A stretch of DNA of 14,292 bases from the NCBI GenBank assembly GCA_903825065.1, contig CAIJZG010000090.1:1-14292 (forward strand), in the 5' to 3' direction. Source of the stretch: an uncultured Bacteroidota bacterium (GTDB lineage Bacteria; Bacteroidota; Bacteroidia; Chitinophagales; Chitinophagaceae). Position 1 is the first letter of the stretch; every line of letters starts with the position of its first letter. Below, one piece after another: positions 7,698-14,292 of the stretch. The position numbers and the translations under genes are program-made. Below the pieces are notes generated by a model. It was not told where the DNA came from and searched no databases. It worked only from the letters and a program-made list of their open reading frames with translations.

Positions 7698-9608
7698 ATG
7701 CATTATGTTTCAGTAGAGGGATTGACAAAGAGTTATGGTATTAACCCACTTTTTCGTAATATTTCATTTCATATTAATGAAGGCGACAAAATAGCCTTGA
7801 TAGCGCGTAACGGAGTGGGAAAGTCCACCTTATTACGCATTTTAGCAGGAGAAGAAACGGCTGATTCCGGCAAACATTGGATTAATAAAGATGTGACGGT
7901 AGCTCTTTTTGAGCAAGATCCACATTTTGAAGAAGACAAAACTGTCTTAGAAAATATCTTTCATCTGCAACACCCCATAATTACTGCTATTCGCAAATAT
8001 GAGGATGCCATGGAAAGTGAAGATGGTATGATGATTGCGGAAGCAATTGGCGAAATGGAGGATTTAAATGCCTGGGATTTCGAATCCAAAGTAAAACAGA
8101 TCCTCGATAAATTAAATGTGCATCATTTAAAAAATCCTGTTAGTGAGTTAAGTGGGGGACAGCGCAAACGGGTGGCTTTAGCAAAAACTTTAATTGATAT
8201 CGGGTTTGAACATCAGCATACTTTACTTATGATGGATGAGCCTACCAACCATTTGGATGTAGAAATGATCGAGTGGTTGGAGCAGTATTTGAATCAAGAG
8301 AACGTTACTTTATTATTAGTTACACACGATCGGTATTTTCTGGATGCAGTTTGTGGCGAAATTTGGGAATTGGAGCGCGAAAATATGTACGTATACACTG
8401 GCGACTATGAAAATTATGTAGAGAAGAAAGCGGCCAGAATTGAAAGTGAGTTGGCCAGTATCGATAAAGCAAAGAATACTTTTAGGAAAGAATTAGAATG
8501 GATGCGTAAGCAACCTAAAGCCAGAACAACTAAAAGCAAAAGCAGACAGGACAATTTTTACGAAGTAGAAGCCAAGGCCAAAACAAAAATCGAGGATGCC
8601 CAATTGCAACTAGAAGTTAAAATGAGCAGACTAGGTGGTAAGATTGTGGAGATGAAAAAAGTATATAAGTCATATGGCGATAAGCCAATTTTAAAAGGTT
8701 TTGATTATAATTTCAGTAAGGGCGAACGCATTGGTATCATTGGAAAAAATGGTGTTGGTAAATCAACATTCATGAATGTATTGCAACAATTAGAACCAGC
8801 GGATAGTGGTAAAATTGTTGTGGGTGAAACTATCATCTTCGGGAACTTTTCTCAACAAGGATTAGTGATCAAGGAAGATATGCGCGTGATTGAATATGTA
8901 AAAACATTTGCTGAAAATTTTCCCCTCGCAAAGGGCGGAAGTTTAAGTGCCGCGCAATTTTTAGAATTGTTTTTATTTACTCCGGATAAACAATATACTT
9001 ATCTAAGTGCATTGAGTGGTGGAGAAAGAAAGCGATTACAATTACTAACCATTCTATTTACCAATCCTAATTTTTTAATATTAGATGAACCTACGAATGA
9101 TTTAGATCTTCCTACGCTTGCTGTATTAGAAAACTTCTTGAGCGACTATCAAGGTTGTGTGATGATTGTTTCTCACGATCGATATTTTATGGATCGTTTG
9201 GTGGATCACTTATTTGTTTTTGAAGGGGAAGGCGAAGTGCGGGATTTTCCTGGAAACTATACCCAGTACAGATTGTGGCTGAAAGAAAATGAGAAGAAAG
9301 AAAACAAATGGGCAGTGCTGGAATCAAATAAAAGCAGGGGACAAACTACTGAGGAAGCAGTTGTGGCAAATTCAGCAGTTGTAGCACCACCCAAAAAGAA
9401 AGCTACTTTTAAAGAAAAAAGGGAGTTTGAAATATTGGAAAAAGAGATGCCGGTTTTGGAATTAGAAAAGCAAACTATTGCAGATAAAATGAGTGCCGGT
9501 AATCTGGGTTTCGAAGATCTCCAAAAGTTGAGTGATCGAATGATTGCTATCACACAAGATCTCGAATTAAAAGAACTTCGTTGGTTGGAGTTGAGTGAAA
9601 TGGTTTAA
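7698..9608 (+). CDS. ABC-F family ATPase (Uup-like), ribosome-associated
   Basis: A 636-residue soluble protein with two ABC domains and no membrane segment, the hallmark of ABC-F proteins, which act on the ribosome in translation rather than in transport. Domain 1: Walker A ARNGVGKST (36-44), signature LSGGQ (151-155), Walker B LLMMDEPTNHLD with E181, switch H210. The inter-domain linker is about 240-315, charged and helical, with the basic patch RTTKSKSRQ typical of the P-site tRNA interaction motif. Domain 2: Walker A GKNGVGKST (349-357), LSGGE (439-443), FLILDEPTNDLD (459-470), switch H493. A Lys-rich spacer (PPKKKATFKEKREFE) leads to a C-terminal helical hairpin, about 571-636, like the Uup C-terminal domain. 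The start MHYVSVEGLTKSYG is the normal family start; an upstream frame extension crosses the promoter element. Both active sites look intact. A specific antibiotic-resistance role cannot be inferred. Confidence 0.93.
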   Translation: MHYVSVEGLTKSYGINPLFRNISFHINEGDKIALIARNGVGKSTLLRILAGEETADSGKHWINKDVTVALFEQDPHFEEDKTVLENIFHLQHPIITAIRKYEDAMESEDGMMIAEAIGEMEDLNAWDFESKVKQILDKLNVHHLKNPVSELSGGQRKRVALAKTLIDIGFEHQHTLLMMDEPTNHLDVEMIEWLEQYLNQENVTLLLVTHDRYFLDAVCGEIWELERENMYVYTGDYENYVEKKAARIESELASIDKAKNTFRKELEWMRKQPKARTTKSKSRQDNFYEVEAKAKTKIEDAQLQLEVKMSRLGGKIVEMKKVYKSYGDKPILKGFDYNFSKGERIGIIGKNGVGKSTFMNVLQQLEPADSGKIVVGETIIFGNFSQQGLVIKEDMRVIEYVKTFAENFPLAKGGSLSAAQFLELFLFTPDKQYTYLSALSGGERKRLQLLTILFTNPNFLILDEPTNDLDLPTLAVLENFLSDYQGCVMIVSHDRYFMDRLVDHLFVFEGEGEVRDFPGNYTQYRLWLKENEKKENKWAVLESNKSRGQTTEEAVVANSAVVAPPKKKATFKEKREFEILEKEMPVLELEKQTIADKMSAGNLGFEDLQKLSDRMIAITQDLELKELRWLELSEMV

Positions 9609-9622
9609 ACGTGGATGAATGG

Positions 9623-9660
9623 AACACAGATTTTCACGGATAACACGGATTTACACGGAT
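9623..9660 (+). repeat. Tandem pair of 19-bp ACACGGAT-type units
   Basis: AACACAGATTTTCACGGAT (9623-9641) is followed without spacing by AACACGGATTTACACGGAT (9642-9660); 17 of 19 positions agree. Each unit is itself built from two short CACGGAT-like halves. The second unit is also the left arm of the inverted repeat that follows. Confidence 0.9.
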
Positions 9661-9694
9661 AAAAAAATTCGTTTTATCCGTGTAAATCCGTGTT
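9642..9694. repeat. Perfect 23-bp inverted repeat between convergent genes
   Basis: The left arm 9642-9664 begins AACACGGATTTACACGG, and the right arm 9672-9694 is its exact reverse complement (ends AAATCCGTGTT). The loop is 7 bases (AAATTCG). It fills the gap between the convergent ABC-F gene (ends 9608) and FKBP gene (ends 9703), so as RNA it would form a very stable hairpin on either strand. The inner end of the stem is A/T-rich (AAAA with TTTT), but no T-run follows the hairpin, so it is not a classic intrinsic terminator. Similar CCGTGTAAATCCGTGTT-type intergenic repeats occur in other bacterial genomes as far as I recall; a transcript-end or REP-like role is inferred. Confidence 0.9.
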
Positions 9695-9702
9695 CTATAA
9701 AA

Positions 9703-10137
9703 TCATCGAAATGAAATTAATTCTACCTCAAAAATCAATGTACTATTCGCCCCAATTTGAGCGGTTAATTGACGATCACCGTATGCTAGATGCGAAGGGA
9801 TAAAAAAGCGCCATTTAGAACCAGTTGGCATTAATTGTAAACCTTCGGTCCATCCACTAATCACTCTATTTAAAGGAAAAGAAGCGGGGGTGCCACGTTG
9901 AACCGAGCTGTCAAAAACAGAGCCATCAATCATAGTTCCATGATAATGACAAGTAACTTCATGAGTAGCTAATGGCTTTGGTCCCTCACCCATTTTCAAT
10001 ACTTCATATTGTAATCCACTAGGTAATTCAGTAACACCTTCTTTCGTTTTATTTGATGCCAGGAAATCTAATCCGGTCTTTAAGTTTGCAGCTGCTTTAT
10101 CTGCATTGATCTGCGCTAATTTATCTGATACACTCAT
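9703..10137 (-). CDS. FKBP-type peptidyl-prolyl cis-trans isomerase
   Basis: A 144-residue enzyme that isomerises Xaa-Pro peptide bonds. The FKBP fold occupies about residues 38-144, with the expected pocket residues: Y65 (TCHYHGT), F75-D76 (SVFDSS), V92-I93 (RVISGW), W96 and Y119 (AYGD), ending in the closing strand LIFEVELISF. A helical N-terminal stretch of about 35 residues (KLAQINADKAAANLKTGLDF) resembles the tail end of the dimerisation domain of FkpA/FklB-type FKBPs. The full domain and a signal peptide are absent, so it should be cytoplasmic. The stop is TGA (9705-9703), useful evidence that TGA is a normal stop codon in this genome. It starts 36 bases after the M20 peptidase stop and is probably co-transcribed with it. 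Confidence 0.93.
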   Translation of the reverse strand: MSVSDKLAQINADKAAANLKTGLDFLASNKTKEGVTELPSGLQYEVLKMGEGPKPLATHEVTCHYHGTMIDGSVFDSSVQRGTPASFPLNRVISGWTEGLQLMPTGSKWRFFIPSHLAYGDRQLTAQIGANSTLIFEVELISFR

Positions 10138-10173
10138 ATTAATAATTTTGACTTTTCACTTTTCAATTTAACA

Positions 10174-11619
10174 TTACTTACCTGCCTCTTGTATTATTAT
10201 CTGATAAAAGAATATTAATCGTTTTAAATCCTGAACTCCGATTCTTTCATCAATTCCATGAAAACCCTTTGCATCTATCGCAGGTGTAAATTTTATGGTT
10301 CCATCAGCAAGATGTTGCAGATATTTTGAATCAGTAGCACCTACTGATAAGAAGGGCACAGGCACCACATCTTTCATTACTTTGTAAGTGGCTTCTTCTA
10401 CTTTTTTATAAGCGACACTTTCGTAAGATGCAGCAGGGCCAACTCTATCTGGAGGACTATTTTTTGTAATCTTTATTCTGTTGTCATTAATTTGTTTATT
10501 CATAAATGCTTCAACCTCTTCAACTGAAGTGCCAGGAAGTATTCTGGTATTTACTACAGCAGTTGCCAAGCTAGGAATTACATTGTCTTTAACCCCTGCT
10601 TGCACAATAGTTGGAACGATGGTGGTATGTAATAATGCATTACTGCTATGATCTTTTTCTAATTGGCTTACCAAAGTTTTTTCAAAAATCCATGGGTTAG
10701 CTATTGCCATTCTTTCTAAAAATGGCATTCCCGGTCCTACACGATTTAATAGTTCTCTGATCACTGGTTGAAACTGATAAGGCATTTGCTTTTCTCTTAA
10801 ATGAACTATGCCTTTTGCAAGAATATCAATAGCTGTCTCAGGTGCAGGAGTAGAACTATGTCCGCCGTGTTGTTCAACGGTTAAATTAAAACTCATATAA
10901 CCTTTTTCAGCAACAGCAATTAATGCAATAGGCCGTTTCAGTTCAGTGAAATTTTCGGTCGTAATTTCTCCGCCTTCATCTAAAATAACTTCTGGATGAA
11001 CTTTATTTTCCTCCATGAATTTTGCAATTGCTTGTGCACCAAGTCCGATAGTTTCTTCATCATTTCCAAAGCTTAAATAAATAGTTCTTTCCGGTTGAAA
11101 ATGTTGTGATAATAATTTTTCAACGGCTTCTAAAATGCTTACTAGACTAACTTTGTCATCAGCAGCACCTCTTCCATAAATCGTATCATTTTTCAAAATG
11201 CCACCAAATGCTGGAACTGTCCAAAGTTTTTCTGTGCTGGCTTCAACTGGCACCACATCAAAGTGTGCCATTAGTAGATATGGTTTTTGTTCAGGATGTT
11301 TTCCTTCCCATTTGTACAAGCGACTAAGACCATTAAATGTTTGATGTGTTAGTGCTTGATGCACTAATGGATAATTTTTTTCAACGAATTGCCAAAAAGC
11401 CAAAAATTGAGCTGTATCAACTGGTGCTCCATTTCCAAAGCCAATTGTTTTTACGCGAATGGCTTGCTGCATATGGCTGATTGCAGAATCGGGCAAATTG
11501 GGTAAATCGGCAGAAGTTTTTTTAGTTATTTCTTTGCTAAAGCGAATAGTATTAAAAATAACTATCCCTGCAACAACTACGAACACAAATAAAAAGCTTA
11601 GTAATATTTTTTTTATCAT
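10174..11619 (-). CDS. M20 family metallopeptidase (carboxypeptidase PM20D1/CPG2-like), membrane-anchored
   Basis: A 481-residue di-zinc hydrolase. One hydrophobic segment near the N terminus (about 5-25, LLSFLFVFVVVAGIVIF) should anchor it with the catalytic part in the periplasm. M20 motifs in order: H119-F-D121 in MAHFDVVP (zinc His and catalytic Asp), GRGAADDK with D154/D155 (bridging Asp), D187-E188-E189 (general base and zinc ligand), LDEGGE at about 213-218 (zinc ligand), GHSSTP 253-258 in the dimerisation/lid domain, and H454 in FHGIDERI (last zinc ligand). The set looks complete, so the enzyme should be active on peptides or N-acyl amino acids; the substrate is not predictable. The ATG at 11619 is preferred over an in-frame TTG at 11640, because the shorter start gives the usual MIKK-hydrophobic N terminus. 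It precedes the FKBP gene by 36 bases. Confidence 0.93.
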   Translation of the reverse strand: MIKKILLSFLFVFVVVAGIVIFNTIRFSKEITKKTSADLPNLPDSAISHMQQAIRVKTIGFGNGAPVDTAQFLAFWQFVEKNYPLVHQALTHQTFNGLSRLYKWEGKHPEQKPYLLMAHFDVVPVEASTEKLWTVPAFGGILKNDTIYGRGAADDKVSLVSILEAVEKLLSQHFQPERTIYLSFGNDEETIGLGAQAIAKFMEENKVHPEVILDEGGEITTENFTELKRPIALIAVAEKGYMSFNLTVEQHGGHSSTPAPETAIDILAKGIVHLREKQMPYQFQPVIRELLNRVGPGMPFLERMAIANPWIFEKTLVSQLEKDHSSNALLHTTIVPTIVQAGVKDNVIPSLATAVVNTRILPGTSVEEVEAFMNKQINDNRIKITKNSPPDRVGPAASYESVAYKKVEEATYKVMKDVVPVPFLSVGATDSKYLQHLADGTIKFTPAIDAKGFHGIDERIGVQDLKRLIFFYQIIIQEAGK

Positions 11620-11756
11620 ATCAAATAAATAGGCCCTCAATATAGTTCATTCAATGCTTTGGTTTCTCTTTGGTGTATTTTTTTTATTGAGCGGTTTGCT
11701 AAAAATTAATCTATAGTTCTGTATAAAAACATCAATTTTATAGTAAATAAAAAGTT

Positions 11757-12746
11757 ATGGAAAAAAGACCAATGGGTAAACAAGGGATTATTGCTTCTCA
11801 GCTAGGATTGGGTTGTATGGGGATGAGCGAATTTTACGGTGTTGCCAATGATGAACATAGTTTACTATTGCTTGCGGAAGCCTTGGAATTAGGGGTTAAT
11901 TTTTGGGATACTGCAGATATGTATGGACCTTTAAAAAATGAGTTATTAATATCAAAAGCATTAAAAGGAAAGCGAGATAAAATTACGCTCGCTACTAAAT
12001 TTGGAATTGTACGATCAGTTGAAAATCCTTCCATTAGAGGCCTCAATGGAACCCCTGCGTATGTTCAGTCGGCATGTGAAGCAAGCTTGAAAAGATTAGA
12101 AACTGATTATATCGATTTATATTATTTACATCGGAAAGATCCAGCAACACCGATTGAAGAAACAGTAGGAGCCATGGGTAAATTAGTAGAGCAAGGAAAA
12201 GTGAGGGCCATTGGGTTAAGCGAAGTTTCTGCAAGCACATTACGTAAAGCACATGCAGTATTTCCGATTACTGCATTGCAAACTGAGTATAGTTTATGGA
12301 GTCGCGAACCCGAAGATGAAATACTTGCTACCTGCAAAGAATTAGGGATTGCATTTGTGCCTTATAGTCCTTTAGGAAGGGGATTTTTAACAGGTCAGAT
12401 CAAGCATTTCGATGATTTTGCTCCTGACGACTATCGTAGATTTTCACCAAGATTTCAAGGAGAAAATTTCAATAAAAATTTAGAGCTTGTAAAACATTTA
12501 GAAAAGTTAGCAGCTGAAAAGAACTGTACGCCTTCCCAATTAGCTTTAGCTTGGGTAGTAGCTCAAGGAGATTTTATTTTTCCAATTCCAGGAACCAAAA
12601 AAAGTAAATATCTCAAAGAAAATATCGCCTCCATTGAATTGGTTTTTTCTTCAAAAGAATTGGCAATCATCAACGAATTATTTAGTAAGGATGCAGCATC
12701 TGGTACCAGATATCCTGAGTCGATGATGGGTAGTTTGAACGCATAA
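11757..12746 (+). CDS. Aldo/keto reductase
   Basis: A 329-residue NAD(P)H-dependent TIM-barrel oxidoreductase. The catalytic tetrad is complete: D51 and Y56 in WDTADMYGP, K81 in LATKFGI, and H125 in LYYLHRKDP. Other family marks are the opening beta-hairpin and first strand (IIASQLGLGCMGMSEFYG), VPYSPLGRGFLTG, and the C-terminal cofactor-phosphate loop PIPGTKKSKYLKEN, which suggests NADPH. The length and the GCMGMSEFYG start fit the large bacterial AKR group that includes YakC/AKR13-like enzymes; the natural substrate cannot be told. No signal peptide, so cytoplasmic. The 137-base divergent gap to the M20 gene contains no exact TAnnTTTG element; TAGTTCTG near 11713 is one mismatch away. The gene ends directly at a strong terminator and appears monocistronic. 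Confidence 0.94.
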   Translation: MEKRPMGKQGIIASQLGLGCMGMSEFYGVANDEHSLLLLAEALELGVNFWDTADMYGPLKNELLISKALKGKRDKITLATKFGIVRSVENPSIRGLNGTPAYVQSACEASLKRLETDYIDLYYLHRKDPATPIEETVGAMGKLVEQGKVRAIGLSEVSASTLRKAHAVFPITALQTEYSLWSREPEDEILATCKELGIAFVPYSPLGRGFLTGQIKHFDDFAPDDYRRFSPRFQGENFNKNLELVKHLEKLAAEKNCTPSQLALAWVVAQGDFIFPIPGTKKSKYLKENIASIELVFSSKELAIINELFSKDAASGTRYPESMMGSLNA

Positions 12747-12778
12747 AAAAAGCACTCCGATTATAGGAGTGCTTTTTT
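12746..12778. terminator. Symmetric intrinsic terminator between convergent genes
   Basis: Perfect arms AAAAAAGCACTCC (12746-12758) and GGAGTGCTTTTTT (12766-12778) enclose the loop GATTATA. The GC-rich core is flanked by six A on one side and six T on the other, so it should terminate the aldo/keto reductase transcript on the + strand and the lipoprotein transcript (stop at 12798-12796) on the - strand. Confidence 0.93.
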
Positions 12779-12795
12779 AAATTTATTTTTCAGCA

Positions 12796-13455
12796 TTAAT
12801 TAATTCTAACACCCTGTAATACTTTTGTTTTCTTATTCTTATTATCTACATCTGCTAATTTAATTACAGGTCGAACGGATGCGATACTTGGGCATTTGAA
12901 ACAGCTAGCCCGATAAATTTTATTGGCATAGGCAACTTCACAGGTTCCTTCATCCCAGTTGTTTCCGGCAATTACAAAAGCATCTTCAGCATCTGGTCCG
13001 GTTTGTGGTACAAAACGGAGTTTATTTCCATTTTCAAATTTTATCCAAATGCCTTCCGGATCAATGGAGTCTATCACACCAGGCGTATAGGCATTAATGG
13101 TAATTTCATCGGTCACAGAACTATTAATAAAGCGAACCACACCTGAAACTACTTCTGCTTTTGTACTATCTAAATTTTTTACGAGTACTAATTTTTGATC
13201 TAAATAAATCTGCACCTTTTTATAGTCGATTGCAAATGCCTGCATCTTCATTTGCAAATCACGTGAATAAGGGGTGAATTGGGTTTTGTCGACAGTTGAA
13301 GGGGGAATATAGGCGTTATTTTCTTTGGGATCATTTTGGGCAGCATGCTCTTTAATATATGCTTTGGATGAAGCCGATTTTGAACCGGTACAACCCGACA
13401 AGACCAACAGGTAAACGAATATTAGGCTAGCGCTTAAACGAAACATAAACGTCAT
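12796..13455 (-). CDS. Predicted lipoprotein of unknown function
   Basis: A 219-residue protein from the ATG at 13455-13453 (MTFMFRLSASLIFVYLL), with lipobox VLSGC and lipidated Cys22. An ATG three codons on (13446) is an equally plausible start giving 216 residues. A longer frame to 13491 is rejected because it crosses the -7 promoter element at 13472-13465. After a Ser/Lys/Ala-rich linker the protein has a mostly beta-strand-like region: VQIYLDQKLVLVKN, VVSGVVRFINSS, TDEITINAYTPGVIDSIDPE, IWIKFENGNKLRFVPQ. Toward the end are three cysteines (EGTCEV, ASCFKC) and KTKVLQGVRI. I do not recognise the family. It stands alone, convergent with the aldo/keto reductase and sharing its terminator. A surface or periplasmic location is inferred from the lipobox only. 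Confidence 0.8.
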   Translation of the reverse strand: MTFMFRLSASLIFVYLLVLSGCTGSKSASSKAYIKEHAAQNDPKENNAYIPPSTVDKTQFTPYSRDLQMKMQAFAIDYKKVQIYLDQKLVLVKNLDSTKAEVVSGVVRFINSSVTDEITINAYTPGVIDSIDPEGIWIKFENGNKLRFVPQTGPDAEDAFVIAGNNWDEGTCEVAYANKIYRASCFKCPSIASVRPVIKLADVDNKNKKTKVLQGVRIN

Positions 13456-13464
13456 GATTTTGTA

Positions 13465-13472
13465 CAAATTTA
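13465..13472 (-). promoter_or_regulatory. -7 promoter element of the unrecognised lipoprotein gene
   Basis: The - strand reads TAAATTTG, an exact TAnnTTTG match. Nine bases separate it from the ATG at 13455 and 18 from the ATG at 13446. A TG about 22 bases upstream (within TTCTG) could serve as the degenerate -33 element. The site decides against the longest possible start of the downstream gene. Confidence 0.55.
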
Positions 13473-13559
13473 GCGAAATTATGTGATGCACTATCAGAAG
13501 CCTTCTTTTTTGTTCAACCTATATGATTCTTCAAAATAACTGTCTGATTATAAAATAAA

Positions 13560-14292
13560 CTAATGAACAGGGGTAATCCATTTTTGGGATAGCTCAGGAT
13601 AAATATCGATTAGTGCATTCGATTTACCGTCTTTTTCGAAGATTCTTTCCCAGGTATTTAAGGGTTCCCAAATAAAAGTTCCCCGCATTTTTTTATTGGG
13701 GATACTAAATGCGATCTCATTTACCTCTTTTTTAAATGCTGTATATTCCACAATCACCACTTCTTGCGGGTAGTTTTTTGCCAGATCTGTGAGATTGTTT
13801 TTTAGATCTTCAAGTGTGCCATGCCATTGCGGGTAATAGGATTGACCAATGATATCGAATGATATTTTGTGGGCAATCAATTTGTCTAAAAAAATTCTTG
13901 ATTCCTCATTCTGACCACCACAAGCAAGATGCATCATGAGGGGAACTTTTTTATTTACAGAACGAACCCCAGTAACCCCTTCTTTTAAAAGTTCAAAAAG
14001 CTGATCCTGGTGATCACTATCTCCAGCTGGCCAAACAATACCATGATTAATTTCATTTCCAACTTGAATCATATCGGGGAAGGTATTTTGTTTTCTGAGT
14101 GATGTAAGTACTTCAATGGTATGATTTTTCAGCGCAATTTTTATAGAATCAAAGGATAAATTTTTCCATGCTGCTGGAATAATTTGGTTTCATGGATCTG
14201 CCCAATTATCGCTGTAATGGAAGTCGAGTAGGTATTTCATTCCTGCGTCATGAATTCTTTTAGCTATTACCATTGTATGTGCTAAATCGCAA
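13560..14292 (-). pseudogene. GH53 arabinogalactan endo-beta-1,4-galactanase, 5'-truncated by the window and interrupted by TGA
   Basis: Glycoside hydrolase family 53 enzymes cut beta-1,4-galactan in pectic arabinogalactan. The 5' end lies beyond the right edge. From the edge the frame reads CDLAHTMVIAKRIHDAGMKY, then LLDFHYSDNWADP, the GH53 signature, and hits TGA at 14192-14190. Translation in the same frame resumes NQIIPAAWKN and runs to TAG at 13562-13560. The conserved continuation is WADPG-x-Q, so the stop replaces glycine, and one base change (GGA to TGA) explains it. After the stop lie the acid-base Glu in QVGNEI (codon 14054-14052), the nucleophile Glu in VVIVEY (13748-13746) and the C-terminal strand GTFIWEPLNTW. 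An internal ATG at 14072 could restart translation at MIQVGNEI but would give only 170 residues, lacking the first half of the barrel, so an active product is unlikely. A base-call error is the main alternative. Confidence 0.85.

Noticed and set aside
7623..7703. Upstream-extended start for ispH (reading MHEAKIRL) and extended start for the ABC-F protein (from 7671)
   Set aside because: The extensions run through the -7 elements and add residues with no family counterpart; the downstream ATGs give normal family N termini.
9257..9553. 98-codon - strand ORF opposite the ABC-F C-terminal region
   Set aside because: Its Ser/Phe-rich sequence is the complement of the Lys/Glu-rich helical tail of the real gene.
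9623..9694. Possible CRISPR array
   Set aside because: Repeat units directly abut or are inverted, there are no unique spacers of regular length, and no cas genes are nearby.
11834..12337. Three overlapping - strand ORFs of about 70 codons opposite the aldo/keto reductase
   Set aside because: They overlap one another and an intact gene; none has a plausible domain or promoter.
14190..14192. UGA recoded as glycine across this genome
   Set aside because: The FKBP gene terminates normally at TGA, and all gene content is Bacteroidota, where the standard code applies. A single nonsense change or read error is simpler.

Overview
The window is AT-rich bacterial DNA, almost certainly from a member of the Bacteroidota and probably close to the Chitinophagaceae/Sphingobacteriia. 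Several things point there: a TonB-dependent receptor with STN and carboxypeptidase-regulatory domains next to a DUF4249 lipoprotein, a long-form IspH, an ABC-F protein with a basic C-terminal tail, and several matches to the Bacteroidota -7 promoter element TAnnTTTG. No tRNA, rRNA, CRISPR array, transposase or phage gene is visible. There is no gene-free stretch over 300 bases.

Positions 1-4843 hold a tightly packed leftward operon. In transcription order it encodes a secreted protein of unknown function, an STN-type TonB-dependent outer-membrane receptor, a DUF4249 lipoprotein, and the start of a protein resembling the MG2 (macroglobulin-like) family, which runs off the left edge. The gaps are 1, 8 and 14 bases. 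This looks like a complete outer-membrane uptake or surface-processing module of unknown substrate. Positions 4844-5045 are a divergent intergenic region, with one dubious 31-codon ORF, leading rightward to a lipoprotein of the vanadium haloperoxidase/PAP2 superfamily.

Positions 6383-9608 carry housekeeping genes. ispH (leftward) and an ABC-F ATPase (rightward) diverge from a 75-base region with a -7 element facing each way. The ABC-F element lies so close to the start codon that its mRNA may be leaderless. Between the convergent ABC-F and FKBP genes sits a striking repeat: two tandem 19-bp units followed by a perfect 23-bp inverted copy. Leftward M20 peptidase and FKBP genes probably form a two-gene unit.

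Positions 11757-14292 contain a rightward aldo/keto reductase, a symmetric terminator shared with a convergent unrecognised lipoprotein gene, and a 5'-truncated GH53 endo-galactanase. The galactanase reading frame is broken by an in-frame TGA exactly where the family has glycine (DFHYSDNWADP-stop-NQ). Both catalytic glutamates lie after the stop, so this is a nonsense-mutated pseudogene, a sequencing error or, least likely, a recoding event.
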